The notes below the pieces were generated by a model, which saw only the letters and a program-made list of their open reading frames with translations, did no database searches and was not told the origin of the DNA. From SIAQ01 sp963767835 (GTDB lineage Bacteria; Planctomycetota; Planctomycetia; Gemmatales; Gemmataceae): a DNA stretch of 64,000 bases. Shown here one piece after another: positions 17,862 through 26,308 of this stretch. Positions within the stretch are counted from its first letter, which is position 1; each line of letters starts with the position of its first letter. The DNA is taken from the NCBI GenBank assembly GCA_963767835.1, contig CAVYFY010000024.1, forward strand, positions 186,001 to 250,000, read 5' to 3'. Made by a program: the position numbers and the translations under genes.

Positions 17862-20069
17862 TTAGGCGGTAGTCTCCTGCGCCGCCGGTGCCGATTCGGA
17901 TTTGCGGCGGCGAAGGAGGAGCAAGGCGGGCAGGCCAAGTAGGGCGAGCATGAGGGAAGCCGGGGCGGGAACCACGGGGCCCTGGTTTCCATGGTTGCCC
18001 TGATGCTGGCTTTGGTGCTGACTTTGGATCTGGAACTGTTGCTGCTGCTGTTGCTGCTTTTGCTGGTTGGTAAGGGTGTTGTTGACGTTGACATTGACGC
18101 CCTGGTTATTGGGAATCTGCTGTTGTTGTTGTTGCTGTTGGCCGGTGTTGCCGTTAAAGCCGCCGCCGATGCCGCCGCCGATGCCGCCGCCGGCGCCGCC
18201 AAAGCCGCCGGAGATGCCAGCGCCGCCGATGGCGGCAAATCCTGGGAAGCCGAAGCCGCCACCGCCGCCGCCGCCGGCTGGCATACCGCCGCCAAGGCCG
18301 TTAGACATACCGCCGGTGATGGCCGCGCCGCCGGATGCAGGAGGTGGCGAAACACCAAGGCCCGCGCGGCTAAGAGCTCCCGCACCGGCGCCACCTGCAC
18401 CGGCGCCACCGCCGCCTGGTTGCAGAACGAATCGCGGGGCGTCCGAAGCGGGGTCATTGAGCGTGCTCGCAAACGCGAATTGCTGATTCAGGCCGAGGCC
18501 GGCCACTTTCTTATTCTTGCTCCAATAATCAAAACCTCGTGAGAAGCCATCGCGAGCCGGCACCTTTTCGGCAATCTTGTCCGAGAAGAACTCGGTGAAA
18601 GGCAAGTCCTTGTTTCGGTCGGTGGATTCAAGGTCGTCCAGGCGAAGGCGGCGATTCAAAACCGGTTCAAGGTTGGTCGTGAAGCCGAACACCATGCTGT
18701 GCTTCGCACGCGGAATGCCGCGCAACTGCTTGTCGTTTTCCCTTTTCTGGATCCCCTTGTCGTCGAAATCGACGATGAAGGCGCTGGTCGTGTAATCATC
18801 GTCATCCACGAATTCACCAGGCCAGCCGAACGGAGTCGGGCCGAACGGATTCAAGCCGAATGAGTTTTCATCGTTACCGACGATGCGAACCTGGTACGGT
18901 TTGACCGCGAAGTCGGCTTTCTTCTTCCCGGGGACAAGGTGGGACGCGAACTTGATCTCAGCGCCCCGATCCACCATCCCTTGCGCGAATCGATACGGCA
19001 GCGACTTCTCGATGCCCACATTGGCGTCATCCACGTGGAAGCTCCCTTCCATGACCCCCATCGCAAAGGCCCTTTTCTTGATCCTTTCAAAATCCACATC
19101 CGGGACCATTTCCGACACGCCCGGCAGGAAAGAGACTGCCTGGGTTCGTTCTTCGACCATGTCGTTGGGAATCACGCCGCCATCGGCGACGGTCTTGTGG
19201 CGATGACCCCAACGATCGGTGTATTCATTCTGCTTCGCGATATTCACCGCGAACCCCGCGTTTTCGAAGTAACCCCATGACGTAATCAGGCTCGGCCGCA
19301 CATTGAGTTGCAGCGAAAACCGATGAACGTCCTCAATGGCGTCATCCGGCATCATGGCCTTGTTGACCGCGGCGGCGAGCGCCTTGACCGCGTCTTTTTG
19401 CTGTGCCAAGAGCTTGGTCTTCTCCTCGCCGACGGCGTTCTTGATCTTGTTGTTCTGATCCTGGCCGATGATGAGCTTGATGGCATTGCTGATTAGTTCG
19501 ACTTTGACGTCGGTCAATTGATTGCGCGAATCCAATCCCCGCGAAGCCACGACTTGAAACAAGAACAGGTATTTCGCCGACGTGTCCAATCGGGGCGACG
19601 CGGAACCGCCACGGCGAGTAGCCGCACGAGGGTCGCCGTCGCCAGGAACAAAATGCCGATCCAGACCGCCTGGCATGCCAGTCCCGAACGAGTCACCGAA
19701 TCCGCCGCCCACGTTCTTGAAGACGGCAAAATAGACCGTGCCGCCCATGATGTGGGGCGCCTCATGCGCCTTGAAGTAGTCGTCCATCGATTCCATGCCG
19801 TTCTGCCCATTGATATTCAGCGTGTAGCGCTGTGGATTGTCTTTCTGGGGCCGATCGCCATAGTTGCCGAGCTGAATGATGCCGCTGAACTCGCGGTACA
19901 AGCCGGGAGCAATCGGAAGGTCTTTCGCGGCCTCCGCCTTGTTTTTCTCCTGAGCGTTCTTCTCCTGAGCGTCCGAGTGCAACGCGAGCACCGCCAGCAC
20001 GGCAAAGGGCACGGTAATCGCTGCGATGAGCGGACCCTTCTTCGAAATGTGTGCGAATGATCGAAACAT
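17862..20069 (-). CDS. Large secreted protein with Gly- and Gln-rich tail and PEP-CTERM-like anchor
   Basis: 735 aa. An N-terminal signal segment (PLIAAITVPFAVLAVLAL) is followed by a soluble body of about 550 residues with no family I recognise. The tail changes abruptly: a Gly/Ala-rich stretch (residues about 560-640), two polyglutamine tracts (near 644-651 and 670-678) separated by an Asn-rich segment, His/Gln repeats, then VPAPASLMLALLG, a hydrophobic helix and RRRK. The last elements match the PEP-CTERM type of sorting tag, which is removed by an exosortase when the protein is delivered to the surface. A terminator follows the gene. Confidence 0.7.
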   Translation of the reverse strand: MFRSFAHISKKGPLIAAITVPFAVLAVLALHSDAQEKNAQEKNKAEAAKDLPIAPGLYREFSGIIQLGNYGDRPQKDNPQRYTLNINGQNGMESMDDYFKAHEAPHIMGGTVYFAVFKNVGGGFGDSFGTGMPGGLDRHFVPGDGDPRAATRRGGSASPRLDTSAKYLFLFQVVASRGLDSRNQLTDVKVELISNAIKLIIGQDQNNKIKNAVGEEKTKLLAQQKDAVKALAAAVNKAMMPDDAIEDVHRFSLQLNVRPSLITSWGYFENAGFAVNIAKQNEYTDRWGHRHKTVADGGVIPNDMVEERTQAVSFLPGVSEMVPDVDFERIKKRAFAMGVMEGSFHVDDANVGIEKSLPYRFAQGMVDRGAEIKFASHLVPGKKKADFAVKPYQVRIVGNDENSFGLNPFGPTPFGWPGEFVDDDDYTTSAFIVDFDDKGIQKRENDKQLRGIPRAKHSMVFGFTTNLEPVLNRRLRLDDLESTDRNKDLPFTEFFSDKIAEKVPARDGFSRGFDYWSKNKKVAGLGLNQQFAFASTLNDPASDAPRFVLQPGGGGAGAGGAGAGALSRAGLGVSPPPASGGAAITGGMSNGLGGGMPAGGGGGGGFGFPGFAAIGGAGISGGFGGAGGGIGGGIGGGFNGNTGQQQQQQQQIPNNQGVNVNVNNTLTNQQKQQQQQQQFQIQSQHQSQHQGNHGNQGPVVPAPASLMLALLGLPALLLLRRRKSESAPAAQETTA

Positions 20070-20357
20070 GGGATGGTTCTCGTTGGTGCCAAGATGCGGG
20101 TTTGTTCCGAACTCATCAAGAGCAATCAGCGTGCCGAGGCGTTATTTTGCTAGGATTTCCGCGCGTAGACCATTTTCCACGTGTTTTATGGGCTCCGAAC
20201 CTGGTTTCGCCGGCGCTACCGCACTCGTTTGTAAATCATCTCTAACGGGCCGGTGTTAACGAATGCTTACGATCCTGCGGAGTATCGTGGCCGGAGTCGC
20301 CTGGCACGAATAAGAAAGCGGAGTTGTTTGGCCATACTCAAATCAGGAAGGTGAACG

Positions 20358-20459
20358 ATGAAATTGCGCCGCGTCAATGTCCGCAAGCAACAACTCAAGC
20401 AAAAGCTTCATGCCGCGCGACGGGCGAAGGTTGTCGCGGTTCCGCCCAAGAAGAAATAG
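20358..20459 (+). CDS. 33-residue strongly basic small protein
   Basis: A strong ribosome site (AGGAAGG) lies 5 nt before the ATG at 20358. The product contains 13 Arg/Lys in 33 residues (MKLRRVNVRKQQLKQKL...PPKKK) with no acidic residue, suggesting nucleic-acid or ribosome binding. It ends 5 nt before a dispersed hairpin and 79 nt before prolyl oligopeptidase. I do not recognise a family; the ribosome site and composition are the only support. Confidence 0.45.
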   Translation: MKLRRVNVRKQQLKQKLHAARRAKVVAVPPKKK

Positions 20460-20463
20460 CGTA

Positions 20464-20503
20464 TGGCGAGCCGAGCCGGCTCCTTACGGAGCACGGATCG
20501 CCA
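20464..20503. repeat. Inverted repeat, GGCGAGCCG family, copy 2
   Basis: GGCGAGCCGAGCCGGCTCC...GGAGC-CGGATCGCC forms an imperfect hairpin starting 5 nt after the small-ORF stop. Related to 25489-25561 and 15441-15509. Confidence 0.7.
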
Positions 20504-20538
20504 AGCCCAAAAAAATCGGAACTCCTCAAGGAGAAATC

Positions 20539-22683
20539 ATGCCGCGAACATTGCTTCTTGCCGTCGGCGCGCTGCTGACCTTGTGCGCCCATTTGGCATT
20601 CGCTGGAGACACACCCCTGAAATATCCGAAAACCAAGCGCGGCGATCAGGTCGATGATTATCACGGCACGAAGGTGCCCGATCCGTATCGCTGGCTGGAG
20701 GCGGATGTCCGCGAGTCGAAAGATGTCGCCGCCTGGGTCGAGGCCGAGAACAAGGTGACCAATGCGTACCTGGAAGCGATCCCGGAGCGCGAGCCGATCA
20801 AGAAGCGCTTGACCGAGTTGTGGAATTTCGAGCGCTTTTCGCTGCCGACCCAAAAAGACGGCGTGTATTTTTATTCACGCAACGACGGCTTGGAAAATCA
20901 GAGCGTCCTTTACGCTGCCGATTCGCTCAAGGCGAATCCGCGCGAGCTGCTCAATCCGAACACGTGGTCGAAGGACGGCACCGTTTCGCTCGCCGGCACG
21001 GCCATTAGCCCCAAAGCGAAATATCTCGCTTACGGCAAATCCGAAGGCGGCTCCGATTGGCACACTTGGCACGTTCTCGATCTCAACACCGGCAAGCCCC
21101 TGACCGATCAACTCAACTGGATCAAATTCTCAAACGTCTCCTGGACCAAGGACGGCAAGGGCTTTTATTACACTCGCTACCCGGAGCCGGAAAAAGGGAC
21201 GAAGTTCCAGGGCTTGGCCTTCAATGCCAGCCTTTGCTACCATCGCGTCGGCACGCCGCAGAGCGAGGACACCGTGGTTTACAAGCGGCCCGATCATCCC
21301 GATTGGGGCCTCGGCGCCGGCGTCACCGATGACGGACGCTATCTCGTCATCAGCATCTGGAAGGGGACCGATCATCGCAATCCCGTCGTCTATCGCGATC
21401 TCCAGGCTCCCAAGGGCGGCATGGTCGATTTGATCGAGGGCTTCGAGCACAAGTACGACTTCGTCGGCAATGAAGGGCCGGTGTTCTTCTTCGTCACCGA
21501 TCAGGAAGCGCCAAAAGGCCGACTGATCGCCATCGACACGCGCAAGCCGGAACGCAAGAACTGGAAAGAGATCATTCCGACTACGAAAAACGCGCTGCAA
21601 GGAATCAGCATGGTCGGCAATGTCTTCATCGGCAGCTATCTGAAGGATGCCAGTTCGTACACGCGCGTCTTCGATTTGGAAGGAAAGCTGATTCGCGATG
21701 TCAACCTGCCCGGCATCGGCACCACCTCCGGCTTCGGAGGCGAACGCGGCGACACCGAAACTTTCTACTCCTATTCCAGCTTTGCCGTGCCACCGAGCAT
21801 CTATCGCTATGACCTGAAGACCGGCAAAAGCGAATTGTGGAAACAGCCCAAGGTCAAATTCGATCCGGCCGATTACGAGACGAAGCAAGTCTTCTACGCC
21901 AGCAAGGACGGCGCTAAAATCCCCATGTTCATCACCGCCAAGAAGGGGCTCGCGCTCACCGGCAACAATCCCACCCTGCTCTACGGCTACGGTGGCTTCA
22001 ATATCTCTATCACGCCCACCTTCAAGGTCTCCATCCTGGACTGGATGGAGATGGGCGGCGTTTATGCCGTCGCCAACATCCGCGGCGGCGGTGAATACGG
22101 TCAGGATTGGCACAAGGCCGCCATCAAGCTCCATCGGCCCAAGGCGTACGAGGATTTCATTGCCGCCGCCGAATGGCTCATCGACCAAAAATACACGCGA
22201 ACCGACAAACTCGCCATCCAGGGACGCTCGAACGGTGGCCTCCTGGTCGGCGCCGTCATGTGCAAGCGCCCCGATCTCTTCGGCGCTTGCTTGCCGGGCG
22301 TCGGCGTCATGGATATGCTCCGTTTCCACAAGTTCACCGCAGGCCGCTATTGGGTCGATGATTACGGCTCATCCGAAGATGCCAACGAGTTCAAGGTGCT
22401 CCATTCGTATTCGCCGTATCACAATCTGAAAAAGGGCGTGAAATATCCGGCCACGCTCTGCGTCACCGCCGACCACGACGACCGCGTGGTGCCGAGCCAC
22501 ACGTTCAAGTTCATCGCGGAGCTGCAATATTGCCAGGAAGGCCCGGCGCCGGTGTTGGCCCGCATCGACACCAAGGCCGGCCACGGCGCCGGGCGATCCA
22601 CCGCCCAGATGATCGACGAAGTCGCCGACGAGTGGGCGTTTCTGGTCAAGAATTTGAAGATGAAGGCGAACTTGAAGAACTGA
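20539..22683 (+). CDS. Prolyl oligopeptidase (S9A), secreted
   Basis: 714 aa from the ATG at 20539, preceded by AAGGAG; the N-terminus is a signal peptide (LLLAVGALLTLCAHLAFAG). YHGTKVPDPYRWLE is the N-terminal signature of the family, the middle is the seven-bladed propeller, and the C-terminal hydrolase domain carries the catalytic Ser in GRSNGG, Asp in DHDDRVVP and His in AGHGAG. It cleaves after proline in short peptides, probably in the periplasm. The last 50 bp, including the stop, are repeated exactly at 23894-23943. Confidence 0.93.
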   Translation: MPRTLLLAVGALLTLCAHLAFAGDTPLKYPKTKRGDQVDDYHGTKVPDPYRWLEADVRESKDVAAWVEAENKVTNAYLEAIPEREPIKKRLTELWNFERFSLPTQKDGVYFYSRNDGLENQSVLYAADSLKANPRELLNPNTWSKDGTVSLAGTAISPKAKYLAYGKSEGGSDWHTWHVLDLNTGKPLTDQLNWIKFSNVSWTKDGKGFYYTRYPEPEKGTKFQGLAFNASLCYHRVGTPQSEDTVVYKRPDHPDWGLGAGVTDDGRYLVISIWKGTDHRNPVVYRDLQAPKGGMVDLIEGFEHKYDFVGNEGPVFFFVTDQEAPKGRLIAIDTRKPERKNWKEIIPTTKNALQGISMVGNVFIGSYLKDASSYTRVFDLEGKLIRDVNLPGIGTTSGFGGERGDTETFYSYSSFAVPPSIYRYDLKTGKSELWKQPKVKFDPADYETKQVFYASKDGAKIPMFITAKKGLALTGNNPTLLYGYGGFNISITPTFKVSILDWMEMGGVYAVANIRGGGEYGQDWHKAAIKLHRPKAYEDFIAAAEWLIDQKYTRTDKLAIQGRSNGGLLVGAVMCKRPDLFGACLPGVGVMDMLRFHKFTAGRYWVDDYGSSEDANEFKVLHSYSPYHNLKKGVKYPATLCVTADHDDRVVPSHTFKFIAELQYCQEGPAPVLARIDTKAGHGAGRSTAQMIDEVADEWAFLVKNLKMKANLKN

Positions 22684-22684
22684 C
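22635..22684 (+). repeat. 50-bp perfect direct repeat, copy 1 (end of prolyl oligopeptidase gene)
   Basis: Identical to 23894-23943. This copy encodes the last 16 residues and stop of the peptidase. Confidence 0.95.
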
Positions 22685-22769
22685 ATTTACACCAGCCCGG
22701 AGCGCCAAGCGACGAGGGCGTTTGCGAAATTCCCCATCGTTTGCGCTCCGGCCTGGCAAGGAGACGATC

Positions 22770-23846
22770 ATGCAAACGAAGAATCTGAATCGGTGCGGCC
22801 GGTTCGCCCTGATGCTGACGTTCCTGGCCATCGCAATTACGGTCGAGGCGCAGCCCGGACCGGCCGACAAGGGGGAACAGAAACCGAATTCCCACACTAT
22901 CCAACAACCGGGTTATCTTGTGCCGTTCGAGCAAGTCGATGTCTACGCTAGGATCATGGGCTACGTCTCGGAGGTCTCAGTCGATCTTGGCGATCATGTG
23001 AAAAAGGGCCAATTGCTGGCGAAGCTCGCCGTGCCCGAATTGAAGGAACAACTCGAAAAGAAAAAGGCGATGGTCCGCCGGGCCGAAGCCAGCATGTCCC
23101 AGGCGAAACAAGCGGTGCTGATGTTAACCGCCGCATTCGAGCGGAGCAAGGCGGAGACGGAAGAAGCAAAGACGGCCCTTGCTCGTTGCCAGGCAGTTGT
23201 CGCAAGATTTCGGGCGGAACGCGAGCGGACAAACAAAAAGCCCGGCGGGCTCTTCGACAAGCAAGTCGCGGACGAAGAAGCCAATCAGATCAGGGCCGCC
23301 GAAGCGGGTGAAGATCGGGCGAAGGCGAAAGTTAAAGCGGCTGAAGCGGCGCAAAATGAAGCGGCCGCCCGGCGCGATAAGGGCGACAGTGGCATCGATC
23401 TGGCTCAGGCAAACGTTCAGGTTGCCAGGGCCGATTTGGCGGAGGTGAACGCCTTGCTGCAATACGCGGAGATTCGCGCTCCGTTTGACGGCGTGCTTAT
23501 CCGCCGCAACGTGGGCACCGGCGCATTGGCCGGCCCGCCGACAAACGCCAAGTCCGAGCCGTTGTTCACGCTGGCCCGCGTGGACCGCATGCGCTTGGTT
23601 GTCGATGTCCCGGAACGGGATGCGGTAAATGCGACAAAGGGAATGGCGGCAGCCATTCGCTTCGATGCGATCGAGGGAAAAGTCCTCAAGGCGGCCGTGT
23701 CGCGGACATCCGGAGCCTTGGATGAAAGGGCGCGAACCCTGCGCATCGAAATCGATCTGCCCAACTCCGACGGCAAGCTTTTGCCGCACATGTACGCTTA
23801 CGTGACACTGACACCGAAGACGGCCGAGGTGAAGAAAAAGGAGTAA
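22770..23846 (+). CDS. HlyD/RND-type periplasmic adaptor protein
   Basis: 358 aa from the ATG at 22770, preceded by AAGGAG. A signal peptide (FALMLTFLAIAITVEA) is followed by a lipoyl/barrel-sandwich half (GYVSEVSVDLGDHVKKGQ), a long coiled-coil hairpin (residues about 90-220, rich in A/E/K/R), the second lipoyl half (IRAPFDGVLIRR) and a beta-barrel domain. Adaptors of this type link an inner-membrane pump to an outer-membrane channel. No pump is adjacent; the nearest channel gene is the TolC-like gene at 38765. The gene sits between the two copies of a 50-bp direct repeat. Confidence 0.85.
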   Translation: MQTKNLNRCGRFALMLTFLAIAITVEAQPGPADKGEQKPNSHTIQQPGYLVPFEQVDVYARIMGYVSEVSVDLGDHVKKGQLLAKLAVPELKEQLEKKKAMVRRAEASMSQAKQAVLMLTAAFERSKAETEEAKTALARCQAVVARFRAERERTNKKPGGLFDKQVADEEANQIRAAEAGEDRAKAKVKAAEAAQNEAAARRDKGDSGIDLAQANVQVARADLAEVNALLQYAEIRAPFDGVLIRRNVGTGALAGPPTNAKSEPLFTLARVDRMRLVVDVPERDAVNATKGMAAAIRFDAIEGKVLKAAVSRTSGALDERARTLRIEIDLPNSDGKLLPHMYAYVTLTPKTAEVKKKE

Positions 23847-23893
23847 TCATCGCCGAACCATCGGCTCAATGGCAGCGCCACGCCGTTGAAGCC

Positions 23894-23943
23894 GGCGTTT
23901 CTGGTCAAGAATTTGAAGATGAAGGCGAACTTGAAGAACTGAC
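23894..23943 (+). repeat. 50-bp perfect direct repeat, copy 2
   Basis: Exact copy of the end of the prolyl oligopeptidase gene, here non-coding, 31 nt before the next start codon. Confidence 0.95.
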
Positions 23944-23973
23944 CAGGCGCCGCTCGGCGGTGAGGGGACAGAA

Positions 23974-24573
23974 ATGCGGAAAACATTGGCCATCATCGTG
24001 ATCGCGGCCCTCTTCCTGGGGACGGGGTTCGCGCTGGGCTGGTTTTCGGCCACGCGCTTTTCGGTGTCTGCAAGTCCGCCGTCCGAGAAGCCGCCGGTCA
24101 CCTTCCGCATCAGCGATCCGGAAATCCTCACTGCTGCTCCGGCCTGGGAAAACTGGAAATATCCCGACAGCCAGGTGTACAAAAGCAGCACGGGCGGCGG
24201 CTGGAGCTCGGGAGAAATGGAGTTCGGCGCGACGGAGCAAATCGCACTCGTGACGCCGGACGACTTCGACAAGGTATGGGCATTCTACCAGGAAAAGTAC
24301 AAATTCCCGCCACTCGGCGGCGGTACGGGCGAGCACAACTTCGAGGCAAACGTTCTGACGATCAAACTGTTCGACGATGTCCACGCATTCAGCTTCGCGG
24401 TGCCGAAGAGCGACTTGTTAGCGGCGCGCGCCTTCACGGTCCACTCCCCGCGCTATCAGCTTGTCGGCTTCGTGTATCGGCCCAAGGGAGCGGAGTCCAC
24501 CTGTATCCTGCTGGCCTATCGGCCGAATAAGGAGTTCGTCAGCATCCTCAAGGGCCGAATCGCCAAGGAGTGA
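23974..24573 (+). CDS. Membrane-anchored hypothetical protein
   Basis: 199 aa. One N-terminal hydrophobic segment (LAIIVIAALFLGTGFALGWF) acts as signal or anchor and leaves a soluble domain outside the membrane. The body contains WENWKYPDSQVYKSSTGGG, FDKVWAFYQEKYKF and LVGFVYRPKG, with no family recognised. It follows the adaptor gene after 127 nt, part of which is the repeated peptidase tail. Confidence 0.6.
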   Translation: MRKTLAIIVIAALFLGTGFALGWFSATRFSVSASPPSEKPPVTFRISDPEILTAAPAWENWKYPDSQVYKSSTGGGWSSGEMEFGATEQIALVTPDDFDKVWAFYQEKYKFPPLGGGTGEHNFEANVLTIKLFDDVHAFSFAVPKSDLLAARAFTVHSPRYQLVGFVYRPKGAESTCILLAYRPNKEFVSILKGRIAKE

Positions 24574-24622
24574 ATGGATTTGTCCCAAGCTGGCGCTCGG
24601 GCTGCCAAATGCGCGCACGCAA

Positions 24623-25462
24623 TCACCGGCTCAACGGAAACGTCACGCCGGTGGGGCCAGTGTTCTGTGCCGCGGGCAATTCCCACACGATCCGCTCGCC
24701 GCGCAACCCGCCGTCTTGCGAAGTGCCGAGCACGTCCTGCGAAATGCGCACCTCGCCTTCCAATACCAGGCGTGGCTCATGCACCGGCAGCGTCACGTTC
24801 CGGCATGTGCCGCGCCAGCCGGCGCCATTGAAGCTGATGTTGCCGAGCGCTTGGACGTGCCCGGTCTGAGGAATCGTTTCGATGCGGTCGCACTGGATGC
24901 GGAATTCGACCACGACGCGCTCGCCGGCGGCATCGCGCAAGCGGGCGGTCAGGTGCGTCCGGTTGCCGATCTTTTCGCTCTGGAACTGCCAAAGGTTCGG
25001 AAGCATCTTTGGCGTCAGCGGCGGGGCGACGGCAACATCCGGATCGGGGATGGACGGTATCACGCCAATTTCGATCTTAACCGGCGCTTCCCGTTTTGCT
25101 GATTCTACCGGTGGCGCTATGGGCTGTTCGGGGAACTTGTCATTGTCGATGCGCTCCACCAACTTAACCACGGGATCCGTCGTCGGCTCGGAAACGACCT
25201 GAATTTCGGCCCGGACGCTTCTCGCCGCCGGAAGGACCGGCGGATTCGATATCGCCAGCGGCATGGGTTCAGGAAGCGTGGATACTGGCTCAGCAACAAT
25301 CTTCGCTGGCAGGAGTTGCGTTTTCCCCTTGTCCTGCCCCGCGGCTTTGGCCACGCTTTTCGCCGCATCGTGATGCCGGGGCCAAAAGTAGCAATAGGCG
25401 CCGACATTGATGGCGAGCAATGCGAGAACGCCGATCTTCGCCAGGGATTGATTGCTATCCAT
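24623..25462 (-). CDS. Signal-anchored periplasmic hypothetical protein
   Basis: 279 aa from the ATG at 25462. Residues about 8-26 (LAKIGVLALLAINVGAYCYF) are a single membrane anchor. A Pro-rich linker of about 130 residues follows, then a compact beta-rich C-terminal domain (LWQFQSEKIGNRTHLTARL...GWRGTCRNVTLPVHEPRL). Function unknown. It converges with the preceding gene, with 49 bp between the stops. Confidence 0.6.
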   Translation of the reverse strand: MDSNQSLAKIGVLALLAINVGAYCYFWPRHHDAAKSVAKAAGQDKGKTQLLPAKIVAEPVSTLPEPMPLAISNPPVLPAARSVRAEIQVVSEPTTDPVVKLVERIDNDKFPEQPIAPPVESAKREAPVKIEIGVIPSIPDPDVAVAPPLTPKMLPNLWQFQSEKIGNRTHLTARLRDAAGERVVVEFRIQCDRIETIPQTGHVQALGNISFNGAGWRGTCRNVTLPVHEPRLVLEGEVRISQDVLGTSQDGGLRGERIVWELPAAQNTGPTGVTFPLSR

Positions 25463-25488
25463 AGGAGCGTCCTTGATCAAATTAAGTC

Positions 25489-25561
25489 GGCGAGCCGAGC
25501 CCCGTAATGGGCCGGTTTACACCGAGGCGGCTAAACCGGCCCTTACGGGGCTCGGCTCGCC
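25489..25561. repeat. Inverted repeat, GGCGAGCCG family, copy 3 (best preserved)
   Basis: Arms of about 30 bp (GGCGAGCCGAGCCCCGTAA...) differ by one extra base. It lies 27 nt upstream of the start of the anchored protein. Confidence 0.88.
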
Positions 25562-25761
25562 GTACTGCCGGGGACCATACCGAAGCGGCGCCAAGGTGTC
25601 ACTACCGATTTTGCGGGCCGAAACGGCGCCGAAAATGGCAAAATGTACAAAAGGGCTCAAGCCGGCAAGGGTAGCCCGCGCGGGCCACGTTAGAAAAATC
25701 CGTTGTGCTAACTGTAGGGAGCGACCTTACCACGGGTATTGGCAAACTTCGTCACGATTTC

Positions 25762-25790
25762 TTCACGCCCACGCGAACCGGCGCTATAAT
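25762..25790 (+). promoter_or_regulatory. Sigma-70-type promoter upstream of the small membrane protein and clpX
   Basis: TTCACG (25762-25767) and a perfect TATAAT (25785-25790) are 17 bp apart, ideal spacing. It would transcribe the 25866 gene and could read into clpX. Confidence 0.6.
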
Positions 25791-25865
25791 AGCCTGCACG
25801 GGCGAAGGCAACGGTGAAGAGGCATCACCCCTGAGGCAACGCACTTTCCCCCGTGGTTGGCAACG

Positions 25866-26168
25866 ATGTGGAATTGGGATTTGATTCTGGCGTCCGGCGC
25901 GCTCGTCGTGCTCGTCGCGCTGGCAATCTGGACCGTCATCAAGGTCAAAAAGTGGCGCGAGCAGGATGCCAATGAGGTCGTGCCCACGACCCGCGATGAG
26001 CTCGAGCCGTTTTGCAAGATGGCGGAAGACGGTGTACTGGAGCCCGATGAGCTTGCTCGCATCATGCAGACCCATCTGGATATCTCGCCCGGTCCGGCCC
26101 AACCTCCCGGCGAACCAGCTTCCCCTGCATCCGACCAGCCACCCGACGCCTCGATCCGTGAACTGTGA
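25866..26168 (+). CDS. Small single-pass membrane protein upstream of clpX
   Basis: 100 aa. One membrane segment (LILASGALVVLVALAIWTVI) is followed by KVKKWREQ and an acidic cytosolic tail with ELEPFCKMAEDGVLEPDELARIM, which resembles a short helical SHOCT-like module. Pro/Ser-rich C-terminus. It is about 140 bp ahead of clpX on the same strand. An in-frame TTG at 25857 is a possible alternative start. Function unknown. Confidence 0.6.
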   Translation: MWNWDLILASGALVVLVALAIWTVIKVKKWREQDANEVVPTTRDELEPFCKMAEDGVLEPDELARIMQTHLDISPGPAQPPGEPASPASDQPPDASIREL

Positions 26169-26308
26169 CCCTCGCTCAGTTCTCTTTGGGATGTTCTTGA
26201 TAGGCGGTGCGTCATTGCGTAGAATCGGTTTATGCGTTTAGCCGGCTAAACGGACCGATCGCTCGCTTGACGGCCTGCCCCTTGGTCAACAAAGGAGATT
26301 GTGTGTCC

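Larger units (their letters stand above)
25463..25865. other. Intergenic region with a hairpin and a promoter
   Basis: 403 bp between divergent genes. It carries the GGCGAGCCG-family hairpin (25489-25561) and a good promoter (25762-25790). The rest shows no gene. Confidence 0.6.

Noticed and set aside
17990..18160. CAG/CTG-like triplet repeats considered as a CRISPR or microsatellite locus
   Set aside because: They encode the polyglutamine tracts in frame; no spacers of uniform length.
18067..18486. Proline-rich open frame opposite the Gly-rich tail
   Set aside because: It is the complement of Gly codons, an artefact of low complexity.
26226..26252. A further GTTTAGCG repeat copy upstream of clpX (GTTTAGCCGGCTAAAC)
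   Set aside because: Only the core matches and the arms are too short to place it in the family.
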